Source: Pseudomonas sp. Fl4BN1 (lineage in GTDB: Bacteria; Pseudomonadota; Gammaproteobacteria; Pseudomonadales; Pseudomonadaceae). Taken from it: a stretch of 64,000 nucleotides of DNA. Below, in pieces: positions 46,103-54,876 of this stretch. The DNA lies in contig NZ_JAAARM010000004.1 of NCBI RefSeq assembly GCF_009908285.1, positions 62,001 through 126,000 of the forward strand, in the 5' to 3' direction. How positions within the stretch are numbered: position 1 is the stretch's first letter; each line of letters opens with the position of its first letter. The translations under genes were made by a program, and so were the position numbers. Below the pieces are notes generated by a model. That model had not been told where the DNA came from and made no database searches. It was given only the letters and a program-made list of their open reading frames with translations.

Positions 46103-47155
46103 TCAGTGCGGTTCCTGGGTCCGGGCCTGGCTGGCGCTCCAGTCCAGCAGCAGGCTGTAGGCCACTGCTAGCAGGGTCGGGCCGATAAACAGACCGATGA
46201 AGCCGAAGGCAATCAGGCCGCCGAACACCCCAAGCAGCACGATCACCAGGGGCAGGTTGCCGCCGCGGCTGATCAGGTACGGCTTGAGCACGTTGTCGAC
46301 GCCACTGATGATGAACGTACCCCAGATCCCCAGGAACACCGCCATACCGTACTCGCCTTTCCAGGCCAGCCAGGCGGTGGCCGGAATCCATACCAGGGGC
46401 GGGCCCATGGGAATCAGGCTGAGCAGGAAGGTGACAATCCCCAGTACCAGCGCTCCCGGTACACCGGCAATGATGAAACCGATCAGCGCCAGCAGGCCCT
46501 GGGCCGCCGCCGTACCGATCACCCCGTTGACCACACGCTGCACGGTGCCAGCGACCAGGTCGATGTAGTAACCGGCACGCTCGCCGATCAATCGCTCCAG
46601 CAATTTGTGCACGAACAGCGCCAGACGCGGACCGTCGCGGTAGAAAAAGAACACGAAAACAATGCTCAGGGTCAGCTCGAGGATGCCCCCGCCGATCTGC
46701 GCGCTACGGGCCAGCAACCAGTTGCCCACTTGCCCCAGGTACGGCTTGACCGCCAGCATCAGGGCCGCGCCCTGCTGGTCGATGCTGTTCCACCAGCCTA
46801 CCGCCCGCTCCCCGATAAAAGGCAGGCTCGCCAGCCAGTCCGGCGCAGCGGGCAGGCCATCGACCTGCACATCCTTGATAAAGACCGTGGCATCGCGCAC
46901 ATGGTCCGCCAGGTTGAGGCCAAGCCAGACCAGGGGCGCTGCCACCAGCAGCATCCAGCCCAGGGTCAGCAGGGCTGCGGCCAGGGACTCGCGCCCGTTG
47001 AGCCAGCGGGTCAGTAAACGCATCAGCGGCCAGCTGGCAAACGCCAGGACTGCACCCCAGAACAGCGCCGACCAGAACGGTGCCATCACCCAAAAGCTGG
47101 CACCAAAGAGCACCAGGAGCAGGATCTGCACCAGCAGGCGATCGTTATTGAGCAT
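46103..47155 (-). CDS. AI-2E family transporter (YdiK/PerM-like)
   Basis: 350 residues with eight or so transmembrane segments; characteristic APLVWLGLNLA, a soluble periplasmic/cytoplasmic central part and PLVIVLLGVFGGLIAFGFIGLFIGPTLLA near the end, the conserved block of the AI-2E (PerM) family. The family name is historical; the substrate is uncertain here. The start at 47153-47155 (MLNNDRLLV) agrees with the family; upstream in-frame sequence is not membrane-protein-like. Confidence 0.9.
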   Translation of the reverse strand: MLNNDRLLVQILLLVLFGASFWVMAPFWSALFWGAVLAFASWPLMRLLTRWLNGRESLAAALLTLGWMLLVAAPLVWLGLNLADHVRDATVFIKDVQVDGLPAAPDWLASLPFIGERAVGWWNSIDQQGAALMLAVKPYLGQVGNWLLARSAQIGGGILELTLSIVFVFFFYRDGPRLALFVHKLLERLIGERAGYYIDLVAGTVQRVVNGVIGTAAAQGLLALIGFIIAGVPGALVLGIVTFLLSLIPMGPPLVWIPATAWLAWKGEYGMAVFLGIWGTFIISGVDNVLKPYLISRGGNLPLVIVLLGVFGGLIAFGFIGLFIGPTLLAVAYSLLLDWSASQARTQEPH

Positions 47156-47224
47156 GAAATGTCTCGCGCAAGGATAACCAGTGAAGAGTAGGCGAACCCG
47201 CAATCGCGGGTTGCCCAAAACAGC

Positions 47225-48028
47225 TTAACGCAGCAGTTCGAAGTGTAGGCCAGCAGTATCGGTGTTACCGGTTTCCATCCGCCTCGCCAGCACTCCTTGC
47301 CCGATCAAGGCCTGACGCCAGGCTTCGGCCTGCTTCCCGGACAGGCTGACGCGCAGGGTGGTATCCAGATTCAGCCCGCGGGACAGCAGGTTGAGCCAGG
47401 TCGGCTGGGGATCCGTCAGTTTCGGAAAGTCCAGTTTTCCGGTGTCTTTCAACTGCCGCAGCAGGGTCGCCGAGGTCGGCAACAAATCCCCCAAGGGGGC
47501 TGCGGCGTCGAACTGTTCCACATGCAGATAAGCCCGACGGTTACCTCGAGTAATGCCGTACAGGGCTACCAGAGAGTTGTCCTGGGGCGCCGCCAGCCGC
47601 AGCAACAGATAGGCCTGCTGCTCATCGGCGCCAAACAGCTTGGCATTGCCGAACACCTCGTTGGCCCACAGGCTACTCTCGCCGCAATCACGCGCCTGGC
47701 ACCAGAACAGCAGCTCGGCGCCCTGCTTCTGCAAGGCCTCCCGAGCCAGGGTGAAGGCATCGTTGGAGGTGCGCTCCGCTGGCAGTTGATAGGTGATGGC
47801 GGTGAGCTTGCCTCGGGCATTGACCTGGTTGTCAAAGCGCAACTGACCGCTGATCCTGCGGATCGAGCCCAAGGGATAGATGCGCTCCTGCTCCACTTCC
47901 GGACGGTAGTCGACGATTTGGGCATCGGTCAGGCGGGGTATCAAGGGCAGGTCATGACTGCCGGGCAGATCGGCGGCAAGCGCCAGGGAGCTTAGCAAGG
48001 ACAAGCCCAGAACACTGATTGAACGCAT
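47225..48028 (-). CDS. DUF4892 family secreted protein
   Basis: 267 residues with a Sec signal peptide (MRSISVLGLSLLSSLALA, cleavage before ADLPGS). The mature domain matches what I know of DUF4892 in Pseudomonas: DYRPEVEQERIYPLGSIRRI, FWCQARDCGESSLWANEVFG, and GITRGNRRAYLHVEQ. It has one Cys pair (CQARDC) that may be disulfide-bonded. Function unknown. The Met at 48028 has GAGAG close before it; the upstream Met (48040) does not. Its start is 9 bp from the GST gene stop. Confidence 0.88.
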   Translation of the reverse strand: MRSISVLGLSLLSSLALAADLPGSHDLPLIPRLTDAQIVDYRPEVEQERIYPLGSIRRISGQLRFDNQVNARGKLTAITYQLPAERTSNDAFTLAREALQKQGAELLFWCQARDCGESSLWANEVFGNAKLFGADEQQAYLLLRLAAPQDNSLVALYGITRGNRRAYLHVEQFDAAAPLGDLLPTSATLLRQLKDTGKLDFPKLTDPQPTWLNLLSRGLNLDTTLRVSLSGKQAEAWRQALIGQGVLARRMETGNTDTAGLHFELLR

Positions 48029-48036
48029 GGAAACTC

Positions 48037-48696
48037 TCATCGGATAAGCATGGCCTGGGCGCCTTTGACGACGTTGGCATCGTCACTGCGTTGCGGAACC
48101 TGCAAGCCGCGCTGGACTGCAGGTCGGGCTTCCAGGGCCGCCATCCAGCGTTGCAAGGCAGGCAAACCCTCCACCGAGACACCGGACCACTCATGACCGC
48201 GCACCCAGGGGAAGGTGGCGATGTCGGCAATGCTGTAGTCCCCGGCCAGGTAATCGGCCTGTTGCAGACGAGTGTCGAGCACCTCGTACAAGCGCCGGGT
48301 TTCGTGTTGATAGCGGTCGATGGCGCCCTGAAGCTTTTCCGGGAAGTAGCGGAAGAACACGTTGGCCTGGCCCTGCATGGGCCCGATGCCGCCCATCTGG
48401 AACATCAGCCATTGCATGACGATCGAGCGGCCCTTGGGATCGGCAGGCAGCAATTGACCACTGAGTTCGGCCAGGTACACCAGGATCGCGCCAGATTCGA
48501 ACACTGCGAAGTCGCCATTGTCGCGGTCGACGATGGCCGGAATACGCCCATTGGGATTGATCTTCAGAAACGCCGGCGCCTTTTGCTCCCGCTTGTCGAA
48601 ACTCAAGGCGTACACCGTATAGGGCAGGCCGAGTTCTTCAAGCAGGATGGAAACCTTGTGGCCATTGGGGGTCGCAGCGGTGTACAGATCTATCAT
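48037..48696 (-). CDS. Glutathione S-transferase (YfcG-like)
   Basis: 219 residues. The N-terminus [24 protein letters not shown] and [15 protein letters not shown] are typical of the Nu-class/YfcG GSTs, which act as disulfide reductases rather than transferases. GGGAG lies 7 bases before the ATG at 48694-48696. It lies next to the DUF4892 gene; the two may form a unit. Confidence 0.92.
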   Translation of the reverse strand: MIDLYTAATPNGHKVSILLEELGLPYTVYALSFDKREQKAPAFLKINPNGRIPAIVDRDNGDFAVFESGAILVYLAELSGQLLPADPKGRSIVMQWLMFQMGGIGPMQGQANVFFRYFPEKLQGAIDRYQHETRRLYEVLDTRLQQADYLAGDYSIADIATFPWVRGHEWSGVSVEGLPALQRWMAALEARPAVQRGLQVPQRSDDANVVKGAQAMLIR

Positions 48697-48746
48697 GGTT
48701 GTCTCCCATTTCAACCTGCCCAGCCTCGACAGTTGCCCCCGTCAAG

Positions 48747-49607
48747 TCAAGGAACGGCGAAAAACCGATTGAAACAGTCTGCGACAAAGCTTGCACCGAT
48801 CTCATCGTTGAGGTGCAGGTGGTGCCCGCCTGGCAGCTTTTCACGGTTGAAATTGAAGGGTAGACGCTGCAACAGGCTTTCGTGCCTGGCCAGCATGCCG
48901 TCGGCGGCCACCACCAGTTGCGTCGGGCAACTGACCCGCTGGACGAAGGACATGGCCTGCTCATCGGTCAGGCGCAGCGGCGAGGCCAGGGTCAGGCGGC
49001 TGTCGCTGCGCCAGGTATAACCACCGGCCACTGGCATCAGGCCGCGCTGGGCCAGCAGTTCAGCGGCTTCGCGACTGACCGCCACCAGCCCCTGCATGCG
49101 CGCCTCGATGGCGCGTTCCAGGGTGCTGTAGACCGGCTTGCGCTTGCCCTGCAGCTCCAGTTGCGCCTGCAGGGCCATGCCCAAGCGTTCGGCGGCCCCC
49201 TCGCCACTGCTGGTCGGCGGAACAATCCCATCGATCAAGGCCAGGTGGCTGACCCGTTCCGGCAGCGCCGCCGTCAGCACCAGAGAGACAATCGCCCCCA
49301 GGGAATGGCCCATCAGGGCAAAACGCCGCCAGCCCAGTTGTTCGGCGACTTGCAGCACGTCATACGCGTAATCCCACAGGGCGTAACCCGCGCCCAGGGG
49401 GCGATGCGCGGAATGACCGTGGCCGGCCATGTCCAGGGCAACAATGCGCAGGCCTTTGAGCTTGGGCGCCAGCCGGGCAAAGCTGTTGGCGTTGTCCAGC
49501 CAGCCATGCAGGGCGATGACCGGCAAACCGTCCTCGGGCCCGAACAGATGGGCCGCCAGTTCGATATGCGGCAGGCTCAGGCGTACTTCTTCGACGGCGT
49601 GGCTCAT
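48747..49607 (-). CDS. Alpha/beta-hydrolase
   Basis: 286 residues, with the HGWLDNA oxyanion loop (34-40), nucleophile Ser102 in MGHSLGAI and the C-terminal GGHHLHL for the catalytic His. Substrate unknown. It begins 4 bp before the stop of the other hydrolase gene (ATGA overlap), so the two are coupled; a CGGAG lies before its ATG. Confidence 0.9.
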   Translation of the reverse strand: MSHAVEEVRLSLPHIELAAHLFGPEDGLPVIALHGWLDNANSFARLAPKLKGLRIVALDMAGHGHSAHRPLGAGYALWDYAYDVLQVAEQLGWRRFALMGHSLGAIVSLVLTAALPERVSHLALIDGIVPPTSSGEGAAERLGMALQAQLELQGKRKPVYSTLERAIEARMQGLVAVSREAAELLAQRGLMPVAGGYTWRSDSRLTLASPLRLTDEQAMSFVQRVSCPTQLVVAADGMLARHESLLQRLPFNFNREKLPGGHHLHLNDEIGASFVADCFNRFFAVP

Positions 49608-50410
49608 GCACAACTCCGTGGCTGGCGCAGTTCCCAACGAGTGAACAGGTCCTTGAGCAAGGTCGCAGTGTCCTGGGGCCGCTCAAGAGGAAACATGTGG
49701 CCGCCCGGCATGGTCAGCGACTCGCCCTGGGGCATGCGCCCCACGGCACTGGTGTGGTGACGCATCACCACCCGGCTTTGCTGCCCGCGCACCACCGCCA
49801 GGGGCACCTTGAGCTGACGAGCACTCCCCGGGCTGGTGTGGGGCACACCACGATAGATGCTGATTTCCGTGGCCGGATCGAAGCGCAGCCGCAAGCGATC
49901 ACCCACTTGCTGCAGGCCGTGCTGCAAGTAGGCGTCCAGGCACTCCGGATCGAACGCACGAAACAGTGTCTTGTGCGCGAAATAGTGGCGAGCGGATTCG
50001 ATATCGGCAAACTCCTCGCGGCGCCCCAGGGTACGTCCAGCCGGAGTCAGCCGGTCGATGAAACCGAAGCGCTTGGCTGCGCGGATAACCCATTGGTCGG
50101 CCCGGGTCAGCACCGGCGAGTCGAGCATCACCACCCCCCGATACAACTCCGGACAGCGCAAGGCTGCATGCAAGTGCAGTACACCACCGAGCGAGTGCCC
50201 TACCCCCCACACCGGTTGCGCCTGCTGTTGCAGGTGGTGGATCAACTCATCCACCAGGCTGCGCCAGTTGTCGTCCACCGGAAAACGCGGGTCGTGGGCA
50301 TGCTGCGGCAAGTGGGTCACCTCAAACTCAGGCGCCAGGGCAGCGAACAGCTTGCCGTAAGTGCCGGAGGGAAACCCATTGGCATGAGCGAAAAACACCT
50401 GTTGCGACAT
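49604..50410 (-). CDS. Alpha/beta-hydrolase
   Basis: 268 residues, AHANGFPSGTY N-terminal loop, nucleophile Ser73 in GVGHSLGGV, GGHMFPLERP with the catalytic His. It shares little sequence with its neighbour beyond the fold. In P. aeruginosa a similar pair of hydrolases lies near the acyl-CoA synthetase gene. The two probably act on acyl or ester substrates, an inference from context only. Confidence 0.9.
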   Translation of the reverse strand: MSQQVFFAHANGFPSGTYGKLFAALAPEFEVTHLPQHAHDPRFPVDDNWRSLVDELIHHLQQQAQPVWGVGHSLGGVLHLHAALRCPELYRGVVMLDSPVLTRADQWVIRAAKRFGFIDRLTPAGRTLGRREEFADIESARHYFAHKTLFRAFDPECLDAYLQHGLQQVGDRLRLRFDPATEISIYRGVPHTSPGSARQLKVPLAVVRGQQSRVVMRHHTSAVGRMPQGESLTMPGGHMFPLERPQDTATLLKDLFTRWELRQPRSCA

Positions 50411-50524
50411 ACCGACTCATCCATCCACCAAACCAACGGCGATTGTCCGCAAGCCCCGCCACCAGGGCAATGACCGTAACGGACAGGAATACTGACACCC
50501 AGGTTCAGCCTATGCAGGCTGAGT

Positions 50525-50968
50525 TCAAGCCGCCGGCGGCGTCTGCCCCAACGGCACCACCGCCATGGTCAAGCGCGAGACACAACTGGCCTTGCCTTCG
50601 TCGCTGCTCAGGCGGATGTCCCAGACGTGAGTGGTACGGCCGATATGGATAGCCCTGGCCACCGCCGTTACCCGCCCACTGCGCAAGCCCCGCAGGTGAT
50701 TGGCATTGATCTCCAGGCCCACGCAATAGAACTTGCTGGCATCGATGCACAGGTAACTGGCCATGGAGCCGACGGTTTCCGCCAGCACCACCGACGCTCC
50801 ACCATGCAGCAGGCCATAAGGCTGGTGGGTGCGATGGTCAATGACCATGCTGGCCGTCAGCGACTCCTGGTCAAAGGACTCGAAGCGAATGTCCAGCACT
50901 TCGCCGATGGTGTTCTTCTGGATTGCATTCAACTGCTCGATGTTCGGAATGGTACGCCACAGACTCAT
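50525..50968 (-). CDS. Hotdog-fold thioesterase (YdiI/PaaI-like)
   Basis: 147 residues: the hotdog core with HGGASVVLAETVGS (residues 55-68), where Glu acts as base, and AARAIHIGRTTHVWDI downstream. Such enzymes hydrolyse acyl-CoA or aryl-CoA esters, often as proofreading or CoA recycling. AAGGA lies 7 bases before the ATG. It starts 31 bp after the acyl-CoA synthetase gene, so the pair may form a synthesise/hydrolyse unit. Confidence 0.9.
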   Translation of the reverse strand: MSLWRTIPNIEQLNAIQKNTIGEVLDIRFESFDQESLTASMVIDHRTHQPYGLLHGGASVVLAETVGSMASYLCIDASKFYCVGLEINANHLRGLRSGRVTAVARAIHIGRTTHVWDIRLSSDEGKASCVSRLTMAVVPLGQTPPAA

Positions 50969-50999
50969 CGCCGCTTCCTTCTAGGGTGGTTATTGCCAA

Positions 51000-52667
51000 T
51001 CAATCCTGCCACAGCACGGCTTCGCTGCGCTCGCTCCAGGTTTGAAAACTCCCACCATAGGTGGCCTCGATCACATTGCGCTTGATCTTCAGGGTCGGGG
51101 TCAGGAAGCCGTTCTCCACCGCCCAGCTGCCCTTGACCACCACCAGCCGATGCAGGCGCTCATGCTTGTCGAGGCTGCCATTGACCTGGGCCAGGAGACT
51201 TTCCAGGCTGCTGTGCAGCCCTTCACGGGAACTGCCACCGGCGGCCTGCAAGCCTGCTGCCGACAGCACGCACAACCCCAGGGGAGCGCTCAACCCGTCG
51301 CCGACCACACACACCTGTTCGATATGTGAATGCACCGCCAGGCGGTTCTCGATAGGCGCCGGAGCCACATACTTGCCCTTGCTGGTCTTGAAGATTTCCT
51401 TGAGCCGGCCGGTCAGGCGCAGATTACCGGCAGCGTCCTGCTCGCCCTTGTCACCGGTGCGCAGAAAACCGTCCTCGGTGATGGTTTCGGCAGTTTTATG
51501 CGGGTCCTTGAAGTACCCCTGCATGGTGGCGCCGCTGCGTACCAGGACCTCTCCCGCCTCGTCGATACGCACCTCGACTTGTGGACACGGCCGGCCGATC
51601 CAGCCGGGAACATGCTCCCCGGGACGACCGATATGGGAATAACCGCAGTTCTCGGTCATGCCATAAACCTCCAGCACGTCCAGGCCCAGGCGGCGATACC
51701 AGAGCAACAGGGTCTGGGGCACCGGCGCCGCTCCTGACAGTGCCACCCGCAAAGCATCCAGCCCCAGCCCGGCGAGAACCTTGTGGCCGATACGCTTGCC
51801 GATAAAAGGCAGGCTCAGGAGAAAATCCAGGCGTTTGGCCGGCACCTTGCTGTAGACCCCCATCTGGAACTTGGTCCAGATCCTCGGCACCCCAAATAAC
51901 GCCGTGGGCCGAGCCCGTTGCAGATCGGCCAGAAAGGTATCGAGGCTCTCGGCAAAGAACACCGTCTGCCCGGTATAGATCGCCGCCATCTCGACGAACA
52001 TGCGCTCGGCCACATGGCACAACGGCAGATAGGACAGCAGCCGATCCGTGGGGCCCAGGCCGAAGAGCCGAACCCCGTGGCTGGCAGCAAAGCCCAGGTT
52101 GGCGAAACTATGCATCACACCTTTGGGCAAGCCCGTAGTACCGGAGGTGTAGATGATGGTGGCCAACTGATCCGCAGGCGGACATGGATGGTCGGCAATC
52201 GGCTGACAAAGCTGCAGGTCGTCCCAACTGAAATCGAAATGCCCATCGGGAGCCAGCGGCAGGCAGACGGTGGGCAATCCGGGCCTGACTCCCGGGGCCA
52301 TGCTCGGCCAGTCATCGAGCTTGCCGATGAACACCAGGGCCGACTCGGAGTGTTCCAGTACCTGGGCCACCGAGTCGGCGCTGAGGTTGGGATACAGCGG
52401 CACCGAAACGTGTCCGGCCATCCAGATGGCCAGGTCGCTGATGACCCAATGCGCGGAGTTCTTGCCGATGATCGCAATGTGGCTGCCTGGGGGCAGTTGC
52501 CGCTCCCGTAGCCATTGGGCGGCGCGCCGGGCCTGCTGGCCGACCTCGGACCAGTTCAGCTCCTGCACCTGCCCTCCGGCACTGGGCTGAACCAGGAAAC
52601 GTTGCTGGGGATGACCAGCCTCGCGCTCGTAGAACACTTGCAGCGGCAAACGAAAAGCAGCAGACAT
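51000..52667 (-). CDS. Long-chain acyl-CoA synthetase-like AMP-binding protein
   Basis: 555 residues of the ANL superfamily. The AMP-binding P-loop is YTSGTTGLPKGV, the A5 motif is EVYGMTENCG, the A7 aspartate is in LRTGDKGE and the A8 hinge is RLKEIFKTSKGKYVAP, close to long-chain/bile-acid-type synthetases (FadD15/ACSBG-like). The Lys of the C-terminal domain is in LTPTLKIKRNVI. The ATG at 52665-52667 has AAAGGAG 7 bases before it. A palindromic operator candidate lies 42 bp upstream. Confidence 0.92.
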   Translation of the reverse strand: MSAAFRLPLQVFYEREAGHPQQRFLVQPSAGGQVQELNWSEVGQQARRAAQWLRERQLPPGSHIAIIGKNSAHWVISDLAIWMAGHVSVPLYPNLSADSVAQVLEHSESALVFIGKLDDWPSMAPGVRPGLPTVCLPLAPDGHFDFSWDDLQLCQPIADHPCPPADQLATIIYTSGTTGLPKGVMHSFANLGFAASHGVRLFGLGPTDRLLSYLPLCHVAERMFVEMAAIYTGQTVFFAESLDTFLADLQRARPTALFGVPRIWTKFQMGVYSKVPAKRLDFLLSLPFIGKRIGHKVLAGLGLDALRVALSGAAPVPQTLLLWYRRLGLDVLEVYGMTENCGYSHIGRPGEHVPGWIGRPCPQVEVRIDEAGEVLVRSGATMQGYFKDPHKTAETITEDGFLRTGDKGEQDAAGNLRLTGRLKEIFKTSKGKYVAPAPIENRLAVHSHIEQVCVVGDGLSAPLGLCVLSAAGLQAAGGSSREGLHSSLESLLAQVNGSLDKHERLHRLVVVKGSWAVENGFLTPTLKIKRNVIEATYGGSFQTWSERSEAVLWQD

Positions 52668-52708
52668 GACTCGCTCCTTTGTTTTTATTCTGTTCGTGAG
52701 ACCAGCCA

Positions 52709-52726
52709 ACCAAGCACTTGCTCGGT
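52709..52726. promoter_or_regulatory. Palindromic operator candidate of the acyl-CoA synthetase gene
   Basis: 18-bp ACCAAGCACTTGCTCGGT; 14 of 18 positions are in inverted symmetry. It resembles TetR-family operators of acyl-CoA metabolism genes. On the minus strand it overlaps a possible -35 (TTGGTT) with GAATAA as -10 17 bp on. Confidence 0.5.
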
Positions 52727-52843
52727 CGACTATTCCACGCACAAAGGAGCGCTGCAAGTTAAGAAATGTAGCGGATCGCAACCGGCTGCCGGTCCCGCCC
52801 CGGAGATCAGGGGCGGCCTGGACATGCCCGGCCGCCGGGGGCG

Positions 52844-53293
52844 TTATGGATGGGTGACGCCGTTGAGGCTCATCAACCCGGCCAGCGGCCAATCGCCTTC
52901 CAGCTCAGCCAGGCTGGCGGTATTCATCGACAGAGGATCACGCAGATGACCGTGCTGCAGCAAGCCGATCAGGCTGCCCACCAGGGGTTGATGGCTGACC
53001 AACAGCAGATTGTCCGCACTGTCCAGCTGTTCCAGCACCTGCAACGGATTGGCGTCTGGCGTCAGCCAGGGCACTGTGCGGATCTCCCCTTCGAAACCCA
53101 GTGCTTCGCACACCAGTTGGGCGGTCTGCTGGGCCCGCACATATGGACTGGCAATGATCGCGCTGATGGGCTGGCCAATCAGTTGGGCGGCACTGCGCAG
53201 CACCTCCTCGCGGCCATGGGCCGTGAGGTTGCGCTCGGCATCGGTGGCCGCGTGGGACTCGGCTTGACCGTGCCGCAGGATCCACAGCTTCAC
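52844..53293 (-). CDS. sixA: Phosphohistidine phosphatase SixA
   Basis: 149-residue small histidine phosphatase. The RHG motif is at residues 7-9 (LWILRHGQAE), with IIASPYVRAQQTAQ and LLLVSHQPLVG carrying the second His. SixA removes phosphate from Hpt/EI(Ntr) histidines. It overlaps the DUF4389 gene by 4 bp and is co-transcribed with gpsA. Confidence 0.92.
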   Translation of the reverse strand: MKLWILRHGQAESHAATDAERNLTAHGREEVLRSAAQLIGQPISAIIASPYVRAQQTAQLVCEALGFEGEIRTVPWLTPDANPLQVLEQLDSADNLLLVSHQPLVGSLIGLLQHGHLRDPLSMNTASLAELEGDWPLAGLMSLNGVTHP

Positions 53294-53637
53294 AGCTTGG
53301 GCTCCTCGTCACGGGCAGGATGGGGCGCTGGTGGCACGCTGTGGGGGGCCTCCCCTTCAGGCGCCCGCGGGGCCGGCCAATCGGCAAACGGCCAGGGTTT
53401 CTGCTCACTATGGAAGCTGCCAAAACGGCCGATCTGCGCGAGGAACTGGCTCAGGCTGTCGCCAAAGTTCATCAGGCTGGCATTCGGCGCGCCGTAGATC
53501 AGCCGGTAGATCAGCTGCACCAGGACCAAGGCACCGAGAAGAAACTGCGCCACCTGCCACACCAGCACGAACACCAGCATCCACAACACCCGCAGGAGGA
53601 TGGACTGGTATTTGGCTTCGGAATTCGTATCGTTCAT
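53290..53637 (-). CDS. DUF4389 family membrane protein
   Basis: 115 residues; one or two hydrophobic segments (about 13-36) after a short N-tail, then an amphipathic stretch and a Pro-rich C-tail. It matches the DUF4389 type, of unknown function. It lies between gpsA (18 bp) and sixA (4-bp overlap). Confidence 0.88.
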   Translation of the reverse strand: MNDTNSEAKYQSILLRVLWMLVFVLVWQVAQFLLGALVLVQLIYRLIYGAPNASLMNFGDSLSQFLAQIGRFGSFHSEQKPWPFADWPAPRAPEGEAPHSVPPAPHPARDEEPKL

Positions 53638-53655
53638 GTCTGGCTCCTGTACTGC

Positions 53656-54681
53656 TCAGTTGAATCCGCTGGTGGAGATAAAGTCGACGTCGGTTTTCGG
53701 CTCGCCACGCATCAGCAACTCGATCACCTGATTCAGCGTACGCCCTTCGAACAGAATCGCGTGCAGCCCGGCCACCAGCGGCATATAGACTCCCAGCTCC
53801 TGGGCCTTGACCTTGAGCACCTTGAGGGTATTGACGCCTTCCGCCACTTCGCCCAGGCGGGCCACCGCATCCTCCAGGCTCAGCCCCTGGCCCAGGGCAA
53901 AGCCTACCTGGTAGTTGCGGCTCTTGGACGAGGAGCAGGTGACGATCAGGTCGCCAACGCCGGCCAGGCCAAGGAAGGTCATGGGGTTGGCCCCTTGGCT
54001 GACGGCGAAACGGGTCATCTCCGCCAGGGCGCGGGTGATCAGCATGCTCTTGGTGTTCTCCCCCATGCCCAGGGCCACTGCCATCCCGGCGATGATTGCG
54101 TAAACGTTCTTCAAGGCCCCGCCCAGTTCCACACCGAAACGGTCGGCACTGGCGTAGACCCGGAAAGTCCGGCCGTGCAGCGCAGCCTGGACCCGCTGGC
54201 ACAACTCTTCATCTTCACTGGCGACCACGGTAGCAGTCAGCGCGTGCTCCGCCACTTCCCGAGCCAGGTTGGGCCCGGAGAGCACCCCGATCCGTGCCTG
54301 TGGCGCGATGTCCTCGAGGATCTCGCTCATCAGCTTGAAGGTCTGGGCTTCGATGCCCTTGGTCAAGCTGACCAGCATCTTGCCGCTCAACAGCTGCGCA
54401 TGAGGCGCGAGCACCGAGCGCAGGGCGCTGGAAGGCAGCGCGACAAAACACAGGTCGCTGTCATTCAGGGTGGCCAGCAGGTCGGTGACCGGCTCCACCG
54501 CCGGATGAATCTTGATGCCCTTGAGGTAACGCGGATTCTCGCGATTGACCCGAATGGCCTCGGCCTGCTCGGGGTCACGCATCCACTGCCGCACCGGGTG
54601 ACCGTTCTCGGCTAGCAGGTTGGCCACGGCGGTACCAAAACTTCCGCCTCCCAGGACCGCAATAGGGCGCTGTTGTGTCAT
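53656..54681 (-). CDS. gpsA: Glycerol-3-phosphate dehydrogenase [NAD(P)+] GpsA
   Basis: Makes sn-glycerol-3-phosphate for phospholipids. 341 residues: N-terminal [16 protein letters not shown] (8-23) Rossmann motif, LVSLTKGIE, and [12 protein letters not shown] with the catalytic Lys. The start at 54679-54681 (MTQQRPIAV) fits the family length (about 340). First gene of a gpsA-DUF4389-sixA operon. Confidence 0.96.
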   Translation of the reverse strand: MTQQRPIAVLGGGSFGTAVANLLAENGHPVRQWMRDPEQAEAIRVNRENPRYLKGIKIHPAVEPVTDLLATLNDSDLCFVALPSSALRSVLAPHAQLLSGKMLVSLTKGIEAQTFKLMSEILEDIAPQARIGVLSGPNLAREVAEHALTATVVASEDEELCQRVQAALHGRTFRVYASADRFGVELGGALKNVYAIIAGMAVALGMGENTKSMLITRALAEMTRFAVSQGANPMTFLGLAGVGDLIVTCSSSKSRNYQVGFALGQGLSLEDAVARLGEVAEGVNTLKVLKVKAQELGVYMPLVAGLHAILFEGRTLNQVIELLMRGEPKTDVDFISTSGFN

Positions 54682-54876
54682 ATGCAATCCGTTTATCCAT
54701 AGCAGTGGCGATGGCGGCATTATACGGGGCGGTTTTCTCATCACCAGCCCCAGCGGCCATTGAAAAAAAATGTTGAGAACAAGTGCCGTCACTCGGGGAA
54801 TGTCGGGGTTCCTGAATGGAAAAATCGACCGTCTCGGTTAACATGCGCGCCATCCATCAAGATTCAAGGCTGTGTC

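Noticed and set aside
54760..54876. N-terminal extension of the TonB receptor from an upstream ATG
   Set aside because: The 39 residues are charged and would mask the signal peptide; the GTG at 54877 has a fitting ribosome site.
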